From: Alkalilimnicola ehrlichii
GTDB lineage: Bacteria; Pseudomonadota; Gammaproteobacteria; Nitrococcales; AK92
Length of the DNA stretch: 64,000 nt
Assembly (NCBI RefSeq): GCF_003399765.1
Contig: NZ_NFZV01000005.1
Coordinates: 1-64,000, forward strand
Reading direction: 5' to 3'
Shown here piece after piece: positions 52,824-62,697 of this stretch. The position numbers and the translations under genes are program-made. Numbering within the stretch: position 1 is the stretch's first letter; the number at the start of each line of letters is the position of its first letter. The notes under the pieces are model-generated. The model saw nothing but the letters and a program-made list of their open reading frames with translations. It did no database searches and was not told where the DNA came from.

Positions 52824-54202
52824 TTGAGTGAACTAACAGAGCAAACCTTACTTCGTAAACTTCAACGTCTGGCAAAGGGCGACAGTTTAAGAGCTCGGCT
52901 ACTAAGAGGCGGAGCGGGAAGTTTGATTGTCAAGTCACTGAATGCAGTAATCGCTTTTCTGTTAGCCATCACGTTAGCCAGGACATTAGGCGCCGAGGGG
53001 TTCGGTGTTTACTCTTTTATTCTTACCCTAATCACATTATTAGCCATTCCTGCGCAAGTGGGTGTTCCCCAAGTTGTCATCAGGGAGACTGCGAAGGCGC
53101 AGTCTGCCCAGCATTGGGGGCGGTTGAGAGGATTGTGGAAGTGGGCAAATCGCTATGTCCTTATGTTCTCTTTAGTATTAATGGCGTGCGCCATAGCTTT
53201 GCTATTTCTGCGTCCTTCATGGCTATACGAAGATAGGTGGAACGCACTGTTTGCAGGGATGCTGCTGATACCAGTAATCGCACTGGCGAACGTTCGAGCG
53301 GGGGCTTTACGAGGATTACGCCATATTGTTATAGGGCTACTGCCTGAGAAAATTATCAAGCCAGCCCTTACTCTTGTGCTAATTCTTCTTGTCAGCATAT
53401 TCAGCTACTCTCATTTCCCCATTGAGCCTTGGTTTGCATTAGTATTGCATATGGGGGCTGCGTCGCTAGCTTTTATGTTCGGCGCATACATGCTTAGGAA
53501 AATATGCCTCCTTCTGCTCGTCAGGTGGCGGCTGATTTGAGTGCGAGGCGCGACTGGCGGCGAGCTGCCGCGCCGCTAGCCATGGTGGCCGGGTTTCAAC
53601 TAATAAACAGCCACCTAGATATATTGATGGTAGGTTATTTTCGTACCGACGAAGAGGTGGGGCTGTATAAGGTAGCGGTCCAGTTCGCCTTGCTAGTTAT
53701 ATTTGGTCTTCGAGCTATCGAGCAGGTAATTCAGCCGTATTATTCGGCCGCGTACTCAAGGGGGGACGCTGCGCAGTTACAAAAGATTGCGACCGCTAGC
53801 GCTCGAGCCATGTTTTTCTTAGGAGTCGTGCCGACTTTGGTTCTTCTGGTGTTTGGTTCGGAAATCCTGGGGGTCTTCTTCGGTAATGAATATAAGGCAG
53901 CCTACATGGCGCTATCAATCCTCGTTATAGGTCAGCTAGTTAATGCTGCCTTTGGCTCTGTTGTACAACTCCTAAACATGACAGGAAATGAAAAGGCAAC
54001 ATTGCGAGGCGTTTTCGTTGCTGCAATTTGTAATATTGTTTTGAATATATTGCTCGTTCCCTCATATGGAATGGAAGGTGCTGCCTTTGCTACCGCGATG
54101 ACGCTATTTTTGTGGAATTTCGCCTTATACATATCGGTTAGAAAGAAGCTTGATATTGAGCCAAGCATTATTGGTTCGCGGTTGAGTAGGAAGCAATGCT
54201 AA
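52824..54202 (+). CDS. Wzx-type polysaccharide flippase, frame broken once
   Basis: The corrected protein has about 459 residues and some 12-14 hydrophobic segments. It begins with the MATE/MVF pattern GGAGSLIVKSLNAVIAFLLA followed by TLARTLGAEGFGVYSF, typical of Wzx/RfbX. It would flip lipid-linked oligosaccharide across the inner membrane. A fifth A in AAAA at 53499-53502 joins the halves. I prefer TTG 52824 because GAAGG lies 7 bases before it; ATG 52803 has no binding site. Confidence 0.84.
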
Positions 54203-54299
54203 GCATTAGGTTGATGGTGATATGCAGGGTGGTGCGCACTTGGGGGTTCGATGCTACTAGCGCGACAGGCTAGAGTAGGGTGTTATCCGGGAGATAAAT

Positions 54300-55806
54300 G
54301 TGTCGTCGCTATTTAACCGAGACCCTCAGTCACCATTTGTCGCACTAGCGCCAGGGGAGCGGATTCTTGCCCTTGGCTTTTTAATAGTAACCGCTTTCTT
54401 GGCAAGTTTTGTAGCTCTTACGAGCGAAACTCCTGGAAGTGTTGTTGCCGTTACCGCTTTTGTTGCATACCTCGCTGCGTTATCGCTCCCTTTTGTTATT
54501 CGTGACTTCAAACCTAGCGTTTTTCACCCTTTGGTTTTCTACGTGTTGTGGATGGGGTTTCGTGGGGTGTTGGAAGGTGACGCCGTGCTGGCTGCCACCG
54601 GTCTAGAGTTCCATCGTGCACTGCCTGGGCTCACAGTGCGTGAACTTAATCATCTTGTAGCGTTGTCATTTGCTCTGGAAGCCATCGCTTTGGTTGCCTT
54701 GTATGTTGGTTACGCTTTTGCGCCATGGCTGCGCATTCCTCAGTGGCGCGCGCCTGAGCCAACAGGAGCAGTATGGAGGTGTGCGTTATGGGTCGGAGTC
54801 GCAGCCATTGGGTTGCTGATGCTAATCCGAATTGGCGGGGGAATTGATCAAGTATTAATGCAGAGAGGTTTGGCTTCTGATCAACGCATAAGCGCTCAAG
54901 TAGGTGGACAGTGGAACTTCCTCGCCGGGATCGGGGTGGTGGCAACCTTGGTGTGGTTGGCGTGCCAACCTGCGGCCGTTAAAAAACCAGCCTTTTGGAT
55001 TCTGTTGCTTGCAGCTTTAAGTATCCGCTTCGCGGCAACCGGATCGCGAGGCGGAATCGTAACGCCCATGCTGATGATAGGGACTGTTTGGGTTCTGCAG
55101 CATCGGAGAATTCCTTATAGGGCTGTTTTTGCAGGGGTTTTTGTGCTCTCCTGCTTATCGGTTTCTTAGGCGAGTTTAGAGCAACAAGTCAGCAAGTCAG
55201 TGCTCTAGATGATGTGCAGTTGGAGGGCGGCCTAAAGGATTGGGCTGTTCGGGCAATCGAAGAGTTGGAGCGACATGCTGGAGCCAATAATGGTCAGCTA
55301 GCGATACTGGGGCGTGTTCCCCATGACGTTCCTTACTTGTATGGCGAGTCCTATCTCTCAATCCCCTTTGTATTCGTTCCTAGTGCCGTCTGGGGAGCTA
55401 AACCAGAAGCAGGCGGTAAGCTCAATGCTATCAGAATCTATGATCAACCTTTGACGGCTATTCCTCCCGGGGCGGTGGGAGAGGCATATTGGAATTTCTC
55501 GTATCCAGGTATTGTGCTGGTTTTCTTGGTATATGGTGTGTTTCTGAAGTGGGTGGCATGTGCCTACCATGCAAACGCTGGCCACTCCCTTATAATGGTT
55601 ATATTTGTATACTCACTTTTTTATTTGCAGCCGACCACCCCATCCATTTACGGGTTTTTCATGCAATAGTTCCTGCCGTGTTCATTTGGTGGACGCTTGT
55701 GGCGCGTTTTAGATTTCGGTATACCGCCAGTAAAGCGGATTCTTCCCCTTTAGGTGTTCCCAGAGCGGGGAACATCGTTACTCAACACACGCGGAATCAT
55801 ATTTAG
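54300..55806 (+). CDS. Wzy-like oligosaccharide polymerase, frame broken twice
   Basis: The corrected protein has about 502 residues and at least ten hydrophobic segments, with a soluble loop near residues 285-350 (around the segment VPHDVPYLYGESYLSIPFVF). The motif FAATGSRGGIVTP near 245 resembles the conserved Arg-containing loop of O-antigen polymerases. Position after Wzx supports Wzy. Breaks lie at TTTTT 55138-55142 and AA 55665-55666. The start is GTG 54300 after GGGAGA. Other multi-pass glycan proteins cannot be excluded. Confidence 0.66.
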
Positions 55807-55847
55807 TAGTGTTGCCTTGACACTGATTTTGGAGCGCAGAAGTATTC

Positions 55848-56714
55848 ATGACGGTAAAAAGCCCCAACTTTTTTATCATCGGTGCGCCCAAATGTGGTAC
55901 GACGTCCTTGGCGCGTTGGTTATCAGAACATCCGGAAACCTATCTATCGCCGACGAAAGAGCCGCATTACTACAGTACCGATTTGTCTAATAGGCGAATT
56001 AAATCGGAATCATCGTACTTAAGCTTGTTCTCCGGTGTGGGATCGGCGCATAAGGCTATTGGCGAAGCGTCGACTTGGTACCTTTATTCAAAAGAAGCGG
56101 TAGCAAACATTGAGCGTCAGCATTCGGGTACGCGTTATATCGTGATGACTCGCGATCCAATAGAGATGGCGCACTCCCTTTACCACCATAACTATCGAGT
56201 GTTGCATGAGGATCAGCCGACGTTTGAGCGTGCTTGGAAACTGCAAGGCGAAAGAGAAAAAGGGAAAATGATTCCAGCCCCTTGCACTGAGCCTGAGTTT
56301 CTACAGTACCGCCAAGCCTGCGCTTTGGGATCGATGCTGGAAAGGCTATTAGAACAGGTTGACGTTGAGCGAGTATTGCATATCCCGCTTGAGGCGATGC
56401 GCGTTAATGCAAAAGTTGAGTATCAACGCGTTCTTGCTTTCTTGGAGTTGAGCGATGATGGGCGAGCCTCATTCCCGGTGGCAAATGAGGCCAGAGGGAG
56501 CAGAAGTCGCCTACTCCAACGGCTTCTAAGGGTTGGCGGGAGAACGCGTGCCGCCTTAGGGCTCAGGAAAGGTTTTGGCCTAGCAAAGTTAAATGAGCGG
56601 GCCAAACCGAAAGAACCGCTTTCCGGTGAGTTTTTAAAGGAGTTGGAGTTCGAGTTCCAGAAGGAAAGGGCCCTCTTGCAGGAGCTGTCCAGTCGGTTGC
56701 GGAGTGCGTTTTGA
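55848..56714 (+). CDS. PAPS-dependent sulfotransferase
   Basis: The 288-residue protein has the 5'-phosphosulfate loop FIIGAPKCGTTSLARWLSEH near residues 9-28 and the 3'-phosphate site RYIVMTRDPIEMAHSLYHHN near 96-115, the defining sites of the sulfotransferase fold. It would transfer sulfate from PAPS to a sugar hydroxyl. Location among Wzx, Wzy and glycosyltransferases suggests a glycan acceptor. cysC and sat, which make PAPS, are in the same window. Confidence 0.87.
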   Translation: MTVKSPNFFIIGAPKCGTTSLARWLSEHPETYLSPTKEPHYYSTDLSNRRIKSESSYLSLFSGVGSAHKAIGEASTWYLYSKEAVANIERQHSGTRYIVMTRDPIEMAHSLYHHNYRVLHEDQPTFERAWKLQGEREKGKMIPAPCTEPEFLQYRQACALGSMLERLLEQVDVERVLHIPLEAMRVNAKVEYQRVLAFLELSDDGRASFPVANEARGSRSRLLQRLLRVGGRTRAALGLRKGFGLAKLNERAKPKEPLSGEFLKELEFEFQKERALLQELSSRLRSAF

Positions 56715-56848
56715 AAGTGGCGCTTGTTAAGCTCGCGTTTGGCGGGTTTCCTCAACCTCTCGATTGAATTGGTGCCTCATGATTCCTCCAGTGTGTTGTA
56801 TTAAACGTAAAACAGTTTTTGCATCACATACGAAAAAAATAGGTTTTC

Positions 56849-58062
56849 ATGGATAGAAAGAAAAAGACAAGAATCCTCCTATACATGCCTTTGCCAGGAG
56901 GGATGACCGGAGCTCCGCGTCGTGTGCTAGCCCTATGTGAGGTTCTCCGTGAGCAGGGGTTAGAGCCGATCCTGGCAGCGCCCCCAGAGTCTCAGATGTT
57001 GGCGGAGGCTCGGTCAAAAGGGTTGGCTATAGCCAAGTTAGACTGCTTCAAAATCCTCAAAACTCGGAGGCGTGGACTTCTTGGCTCTGGCTTTTTTTTT
57101 CGTATAAAAGTGATATTTTTTTGCTGCTGCAAAACGCCCGTGTTGCACTAGCCGCTCAACGCGAGCGCGCTGATTTAATCTGGATCAGAAGCTCTAAAGG
57201 TATCGCATTCGGAGCTCTTGGTGGGCGCTTGGCGGGCCGTCGCCTTATTTGGGATGTTGATTTTGAGCCTGAGTCAAAAGGGATTGTTCGAATCCTTCAT
57301 CGGTTGGGGCTGCGTTTGTCAAGCAAGGTGATCTATCAGTATCAGGCGGCTGCCGAGGAAATTTTTGGGAAATCGACAGTTGTCAAAACGCAGAGCAAGC
57401 ATATTTCTATTGTGCCCGGTATCGACTCATCGCGTATCTTGAGTGAGTCAGGTGTTTCGCGCCCAGAGGAAGAGTCCCAAGACGCTAAGCAAGCCTTTCA
57501 GGTTCTATTGATTGGCACGGTGTGCGACCGTAAAAATCAACGATTGGCCATTGAAATACTGAGTGTTCTTAAGAACGAGTATGGCCAGAAGAATGTAAAG
57601 CTCCTGTGTGCAGGGGGAGTGGCCGATGAGGTTTACCTTCGAGATATAAAAGCCTATATCGAGGAGGCTCGCCTCCAGAGCGATGTCGAATTCCTGGGTT
57701 GGAGAGACGACATCGTCGCATTAATGCGATCAGCCGACCTGCTTATACTGCCTTCGCAGAACGAGGGTGTCCCAAACTGCGTTCAAGAAGCGATGTTGCT
57801 GAGCCTTCCTGTCATGGTTAGCTCAGTGGGAGGATTGCCGCAGGTCGTTACAAATGATGTGACGGGGTGGGTTATCGATTCTTGGTGTCCTCGCGTTTGG
57901 GCCAATAAACTTAATACGGTCATACAGGATTCACGCTTACGGAACGAGGTTACACGGCGCGCCAACCTTCACGCATTAGAGAACTTTAGTACGGATACTT
58001 GGGGTAAGCGTTACGCACATGCTGTTGAGGCGGTTAATAATGGTTGCGAGGGTGCTAAGTGA
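56849..58062 (+). CDS. Glycosyltransferase, GT4-like, frame broken once
   Basis: The corrected 404-residue protein has an N-terminal Rossmann part (ILLYMPLPGGMTGAPRRVL) and a C-terminal GT-B donor domain with the E-x7-E motif in SQNEGVPNCVQEAMLLSLPV near 300. The break lies in the T9 run at 57092-57100; a tenth T restores the frame into S-Y-K-S-D-I-F-L-L-L. It adds a sugar to the repeat unit; donor and acceptor are unknown. G+C is low. Confidence 0.83.
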
Positions 58063-59228
58063 TGCGTATCGCTGTGATAGGGACCGTGTCTTCTTCGATG
58101 GTTGGTTTTCGTGGGCCGCTTTTAAAGAGGCTCGTTGGTTTAGGGCATGAGGTTTATGCGTTTGCCATAGACTACGACGAAGCGGCCGCAGAACGGGTGC
58201 GTGACTTGGGGGCGGTGCCGGTAAGCTATGCCTTAAATAGAACGGGTGTAAACCCTATAGCGGACCTCAAGAGCACCTACGAGCTTTCGAGAAAGCTAAA
58301 ATCGTTCAGTATAGACTTTGTTTTTACCTACTTTGTAAAGCCGGTGGTATTTGGTTCGTTCGCTGCGCGAATGGCCGGAGTCGGTACATGTTACGGGATG
58401 TTACCTGGACTTGGATATTCGTTCGAGAAAGGAAAAGAATCGACGACTAAGCAAAAGCTCGTAAGTGCCGTAGTGCAAGGGTTACTGAGGCGGGCCTCGT
58501 CCTTAAATGAAAAAATAGTGGTTTACAACCTCGAAGATGAGCTAGAGCTCGTTGAGAGAAATATTGTTTCCAAGGGAAAAATTGAACGAGTTAACGGAAC
58601 AGGAATCGATACAACAGAATACAGTTTCTCTCCGTGCCCTACACAACCCGTAACATTCGCGTTAGCCGCAAGGTTGATTGCAGCGAAAGGAGTTCGCGAT
58701 TACGTGAGTGCAGCTCGTGCTCTTAAGGAGGCTAACGTAGATTGTCGCTTTATTCTTCTCGGTGGATGCGATGACACTCCTGATGGAATTCCAGAGTCAG
58801 AAGTGCGGTCTTGGGTGGATGAGGGGCTTGTTGAGTGGCCAGGGAAAGTAAAAGACGTCAGGCCGTGGCTTGAACAAACGAGTGTTTATGTCTTGCCGTC
58901 GTGTTATAGGGAAGGGGTGCCGCGTAGTAGTCAAGAAGCAATGGCTATGGGTAGGGCAATTATCACTACAGATAACCCGGGGTGTCGTGAGACTGTTGAG
59001 GATGGTAAAACGGGTTTTCTAGTGCCGCCTCATGACGTTGATACGCTTGCGGACAAAATGCGGTACTTCATCGAACATCCAGAGAAGATTGCAAGTATGG
59101 GCTTGGCAAGCAGGAAGCTTGCTGAGAAGAAATTTGATGTTCATCGTATTAACGCGGAGCTTATTGAGATTCTTTCCCTTGAGAGTACAGCGCTTAGTGG
59201 TCAAGAAAGCGAGGTATTCAAGAGCTGA
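58062..59228 (+). CDS. Glycosyltransferase, GT4 family
   Basis: The 388-residue protein has VIGTVSSSMVGFRGPLLKRL at the N-terminus and a GT-B C-terminal domain with E-x7-E in YREGVPRSSQEAMAMGRAII near 287. It is close to the WbnK/PglA-type family of O-antigen transferases. ATG 58062 overlaps the stop of the upstream gene (TGATG), so translation is coupled. The exact sugar is not predictable. Confidence 0.88.
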   Translation: MRIAVIGTVSSSMVGFRGPLLKRLVGLGHEVYAFAIDYDEAAAERVRDLGAVPVSYALNRTGVNPIADLKSTYELSRKLKSFSIDFVFTYFVKPVVFGSFAARMAGVGTCYGMLPGLGYSFEKGKESTTKQKLVSAVVQGLLRRASSLNEKIVVYNLEDELELVERNIVSKGKIERVNGTGIDTTEYSFSPCPTQPVTFALAARLIAAKGVRDYVSAARALKEANVDCRFILLGGCDDTPDGIPESEVRSWVDEGLVEWPGKVKDVRPWLEQTSVYVLPSCYREGVPRSSQEAMAMGRAIITTDNPGCRETVEDGKTGFLVPPHDVDTLADKMRYFIEHPEKIASMGLASRKLAEKKFDVHRINAELIEILSLESTALSGQESEVFKS

Positions 59229-59854
59229 TGGATTACCTAATCTACCGATTGAAGCACACATTCCCCAAGGTGTTTCGCTTTCTCGAGAAGATTGCAGGCT
59301 ATTATACTGGTTTACGTTATCGTCGAGCTGTTGAACGAGCCACAAAGGCCGGGAGAGTCGAAGGTTTCATCAATGGGAAAGCGGCGGTAGTAAGGCCGCT
59401 TGTAGTCGGGGATGCAAGGGCTCTTTATGACTTCTTAGGGGCGCAGTCAGAGTCGCGCTTGAAGTTCTTTCGTCCGCATGATTTTTCGCTTGAGGGATTG
59501 GCGGTGGTGCTGGCATCCCCCGCATATCTCAATTATGGTCTCTTTATTGGTGATAACTTGGAAGGCTATGCACTTTTAAAGCTGTCGCCAACCGGTTCTG
59601 CTTATCGCGGGCGCTTGGTTAATGAGGCACTGTCCGGAAGCGGGGTCGGGAAGCTTTTGAGTCAATATCTCCATTGGCAGGCGGGGATCCTCGGAGTCAA
59701 GGCCAGGGCAACTATATCCCGGCACAATACGGCTTCGCTGGCTTCGTTAGAGGCGAAGGGCGGGTTTAAGGTTATAAAGGAGCTGCCTAATGATTACCTA
59801 CTTATCGAGTTTCCTCCGGTATCTGTCGATCCACCTAAAATAGTTCTTCATTGA
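59228..59854 (+). CDS. GNAT-family acetyltransferase
   Basis: The 208-residue protein has a basic N-terminal 55 residues, then a GNAT domain with the acetyl-CoA loop EALSGSGVGKLLSQYLHWQA near residues 138-157 and the later SRHNTASLASLEAKGGFKVI typical of GNAT strands. It may N-acetylate an amino sugar or modify the glycan. ATG overlaps the previous stop (TGATG), placing it last in the Wzx operon. Confidence 0.77.
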   Translation: MDYLIYRLKHTFPKVFRFLEKIAGYYTGLRYRRAVERATKAGRVEGFINGKAAVVRPLVVGDARALYDFLGAQSESRLKFFRPHDFSLEGLAVVLASPAYLNYGLFIGDNLEGYALLKLSPTGSAYRGRLVNEALSGSGVGKLLSQYLHWQAGILGVKARATISRHNTASLASLEAKGGFKVIKELPNDYLLIEFPPVSVDPPKIVLH

Positions 59855-60185
59855 TGCTTTGCGACGGTGATTTGGTCGCGGCAGGTAGAAACCTAAAGCA
59901 CGCCTTCCAAAGGATAGCCGTTAATTTTGGTTTTTGCTTACGGATAATAAAGAGCTAAAGGGAATGGCCAAATATTTTAAGGTTCGGTGTTAACGTGCGC
60001 GCCGAAGATAGGTTTTATAGCTAGAGTAAAGGGTTATAGGGCTGGCGCCGGATGATCCCAGCTGAATGACGATGCCCCAAAAGTATAAAGCCCTTGATCA
60101 GCAATGACTCCTTTTGGTTATGCATAGCCAGTCGCATAACGCTTTATTTTATGTGCAACACTATCTTTACCCTCGGACATCTTCT
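59855..60185. other. Intergenic region between acetyltransferase and sugar transferase
   Basis: These 331 low-GC bases contain no convincing gene, terminator or promoter. A frame from 60114 could extend the next gene N-terminally, but it has no ribosome binding site. Confidence 0.45.
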
Positions 60186-60817
60186 ATGCAGGTCACGCCT
60201 TATACCAACCCAGCAAAAGGGTTAAGCCTTACCCAGGCCTTCGTTAAACGCTGTTTCGACGTCATAGGGGCCGCCTCTGGTTTAGCGCTTACGTGGTGGA
60301 TTATTGCGGTCGCTTGGGTTTTAGCATCTATCGATACCAGGTCCAACGGCTTTTTCACCCAAGAGAGAGTCGGAAAAGACGGAAAGCTATTCAAGGTCGT
60401 CAAGATTCGTACGATGCGGCCGGCTAGGGAGGTGAGTACCACGGTCACAACAACCTACGACCCTCGGATTACTCCCTTGGGGCGTTTTTTCGGCGCACTA
60501 AAATCGACGAGCTGCCGCAGTTGATTAACGTCTTGCTCGGACATATGAGCTTTGTCGGCCCGCGTCCCGATGTGGCGGGATTTGCTGACCTGCTACAGGG
60601 AGAGGACAGGATAGTCCTCTCTGTGCGACCAGGGATTACAGGCCCTGCAACCTTAAAGTATCGCAACGAAGAAGAACTGCTGGCCGAGGTGGATGACCCC
60701 GAAGCCTATAACAAAGACATTATCTTTCCGGACAAGGTGCGTCTAAATAGGCTGTATGTCGAACAATGGTCTTTTTGGCGTGACATTGACTATGTCTGGA
60801 AGACGGTCTTCAAATAG
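60186..60817 (+). CDS. Monotopic phosphoglycosyl transferase (PglC/WcaJ C-terminal type), frame broken once
   Basis: The corrected 210-residue protein has a re-entrant helix (VKRCFDVIGAASGLALTWWI), the KIRTMRP segment and the catalytic region with IDELPQLINVLLGHMSFVGP followed by R-P-D. This small form links a sugar-1-phosphate to undecaprenyl phosphate and so starts the repeat unit. A seventh T in the run 60485-60490 restores R-F-F-R-R-T-K. Starts at 60120 or 60114 are possible. Confidence 0.87.
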
Positions 60818-60871
60818 CCTGCGCGACGCATGCTTTCCTTTTTCCGCTTTAACCCAATTATCTGAAAAGAT

Positions 60872-60886
60872 GGCGATTACATCGCC
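60872..60886 (+). terminator. Weak hairpin after the phosphoglycosyl transferase gene
   Basis: GGCGAT-TAC-ATCGCC forms a 6-bp stem. A T-rich tract follows only about 10 bases later, so the case for a terminator is modest. Confidence 0.35.
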
Positions 60887-60951
60887 GAGTTTCCTCTTTT
60901 TGTAACCAAAAACCCATACCATTCCTTTCGCAGGCCTCAGCCGTTGCCGCG

Positions 60952-61006
60952 CCTTGCACTTAAGTACTATGAGAAGCCGCAGCCGCAGTACTATACTTAA
61001 GCAAGG
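60952..61006. repeat. Large imperfect inverted repeat before the aminotransferase gene
   Basis: The left arm CCTTGCACTTAAGTACT (60952-60968) is matched on the opposite strand by TAGTACTATACTTAAG with CAAGG (right arm 60986-61006), with small insertions, around an 18-20-base GC-rich centre. AGTACTAT also occurs twice as a direct repeat. It may be a regulator site, a hairpin leader or a mobile-element scar. Confidence 0.45.
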
Positions 61007-61085
61007 TTGATGTGGTGTGAGGCGGTACTCCTTCCGTCAATGCCAATGCTGCGAAATGGACTGACAGTTGTCATCGGAGGACGAT

Positions 61086-62263
61086 ATGTCGAGCTGGCCC
61101 CGATTTGAACAAGACGAAATAGCGGCCGTACAGCAGGTGCTGGAGTCTGGCCAAGTTAACTACTGGAACGGCGAGCAGGGGCGCGCATTCGAGCGTGAGT
61201 TTGCCGAATACCATGGTGCTCCTTATGGTGTCGCCGTCAGTAACGGAACCCTGGCTTTAGAATTGGCACTACGTGCTCTAGGGGTCGGCCCGGGGGATGA
61301 CGTGATTGTAACCCCACGCACCTTTCTTGCTTCCGCCTCGTGCATCGTCATGTGTGGGGCGCGCCCAGTGTTCGCCGATGTCGATCCGGAATCCGGCAAT
61401 ATAACGCCCGATACTGTTCGCGCTGTGCTTACGCGCAACACGCGGGCTGTCATTCCCGTGCACATCGCAGGTTGGCCCTGCGATATGGATGGGTTCCGAG
61501 CCTTGGCGGACGAGCACGATCTATTCCTCATCGAGGACTGCGCACAAGCTCACGGTGCTACCTGGAAGGGCCGTACTGTCGGCAGTTTCGGCGATGCCGC
61601 GGCGTTTTCCTTCTGTACGGACAAAATCATGTCCAGCGGCGGCGAAGGCGGAATGGTGTTGTTCCGCGACGAAAATGCCTGGCGCCGTGCGTGGAGCTTT
61701 AAAGATCATGGAAAAGCTGGGATGCCGTCTACAACCGTGAGCATCCCCCTGGATTCCGCTGGTTGCACGAGTCCTTCGGTACAAATTGGCGTTTGCCGGA
61801 AGTGCAAGCCGCCATTGGGCGGACTCAACTCAAGAAGTTGCCGCAGTGGTTAGAACAGCGCCGTGCCAATGCCGAGGTGCTTCACCAACGTCTATCGGCG
61901 ATCCGGGGCCTGCGTGTACCGGAGCCGCCATCGGAGGCGGGGCATGTTTACTACAAGTTTTACGCTTATCTGCGCCCTGACACACTCCAGTATGGGTGGG
62001 ATCAGGACGCCGTTGTCGACGCCATTAACAGCCTAGGTGTGCGTTGCTTCCACGGCGGCTGCAGCGAGATTTACCGCGAGAAAGCGTTTATCGGGACTGG
62101 GTACGCCCCAAGGCAGCGCTTGCCTGTGGCGCGCGAGCTCGGCGAAACCAGCCTGATGTTCCAGGTCGACCACACGCTTGTGGAAGACGATATGCATCGC
62201 TTGGCCGATGCCGTTGAGAGAGTTATGTCCGAGGCCGCTGCGCTGAACGTCATGGCCGGCTAA
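61086..62263 (+). CDS. DegT/DnrJ/EryC1-family sugar aminotransferase, frame broken once
   Basis: The corrected 392-residue PLP enzyme has AVSNGTLALELALRALGVGP near residue 45, IEDCAQAHGATWKG near 155 and the Schiff-base Lys in SFCTDKIMSSGGEGG near 183. It would aminate a nucleotide-linked keto sugar to give an amino-dideoxy sugar. A missing base at 61716-61721 separates KDHGKA from W-D-A-V-Y-N-R. GGAGG at 61076-61080 sets the start. Confidence 0.88.
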
Positions 62264-62297
62264 GCCGTCGACGTCGGATAAGGTCGTCTATCCTATT

Positions 62298-62331
62298 GGG
62301 TGGCTTGAAGAATCAAGCCGCCCTTTGTTTA
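62298..62331 (+). terminator. Intrinsic terminator after the sugar aminotransferase
   Basis: An 11-bp stem (GGGTGGCTTGA with TCAAGCCGCCC, one G-T pair) closes on AGAA and is followed by TTTGTTTA. It ends the transcript 35 bases after the stop. Confidence 0.75.
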
Positions 62332-62639
62332 TTGCCTACCCCCAGGCTTCGTTTACTTCGACAGCCCCCGCCCTCATCTCTCTATTTGCTAATTTGCTTT
62401 GTTTCCAGGCATCGCGTGTAATGTCGCCCGCGAGCGCCGTTCCTGCTGTTTTGGTGCTGCAACCGATTTGTGACTAAGTCGTTTGAGGCCATGTTGGACT
62501 CCGCGTAACCTTCCAGGCGGCGATTGACGCTATCGATAAGAAAGAAGAGCGCCGTCGCCTACCTGATGCATAGGCCTTCAAGGACGTTGAACTTAAGTTT
62601 TAAACGGTTGCATCCGCATGCTTGGGGAGGGCGCCCTAG
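62332..62639. other. Intergenic region before ops copy 2
   Basis: About 310 bases follow the terminator. They should contain the promoter of the next glycan operon; I see no clear hexamers and no convincing gene. Confidence 0.45.
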
Positions 62640-62651
62640 GGCGGTAGCGTG
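62640..62651 (+). promoter_or_regulatory. ops element (RfaH recruitment site), copy 2
   Basis: GGCGGTAGCGTG, again preceded by CCCTAG, lies 47 bases before the ABC flippase start. With copy 1 it shares the 18-base string CCCTAGGGCGGTAGCGTG. Confidence 0.85.
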
Positions 62652-62697
62652 CCGCACCTTCTAGTTCACGGTTTTTGAGTGGGATAACCAGCGATTT

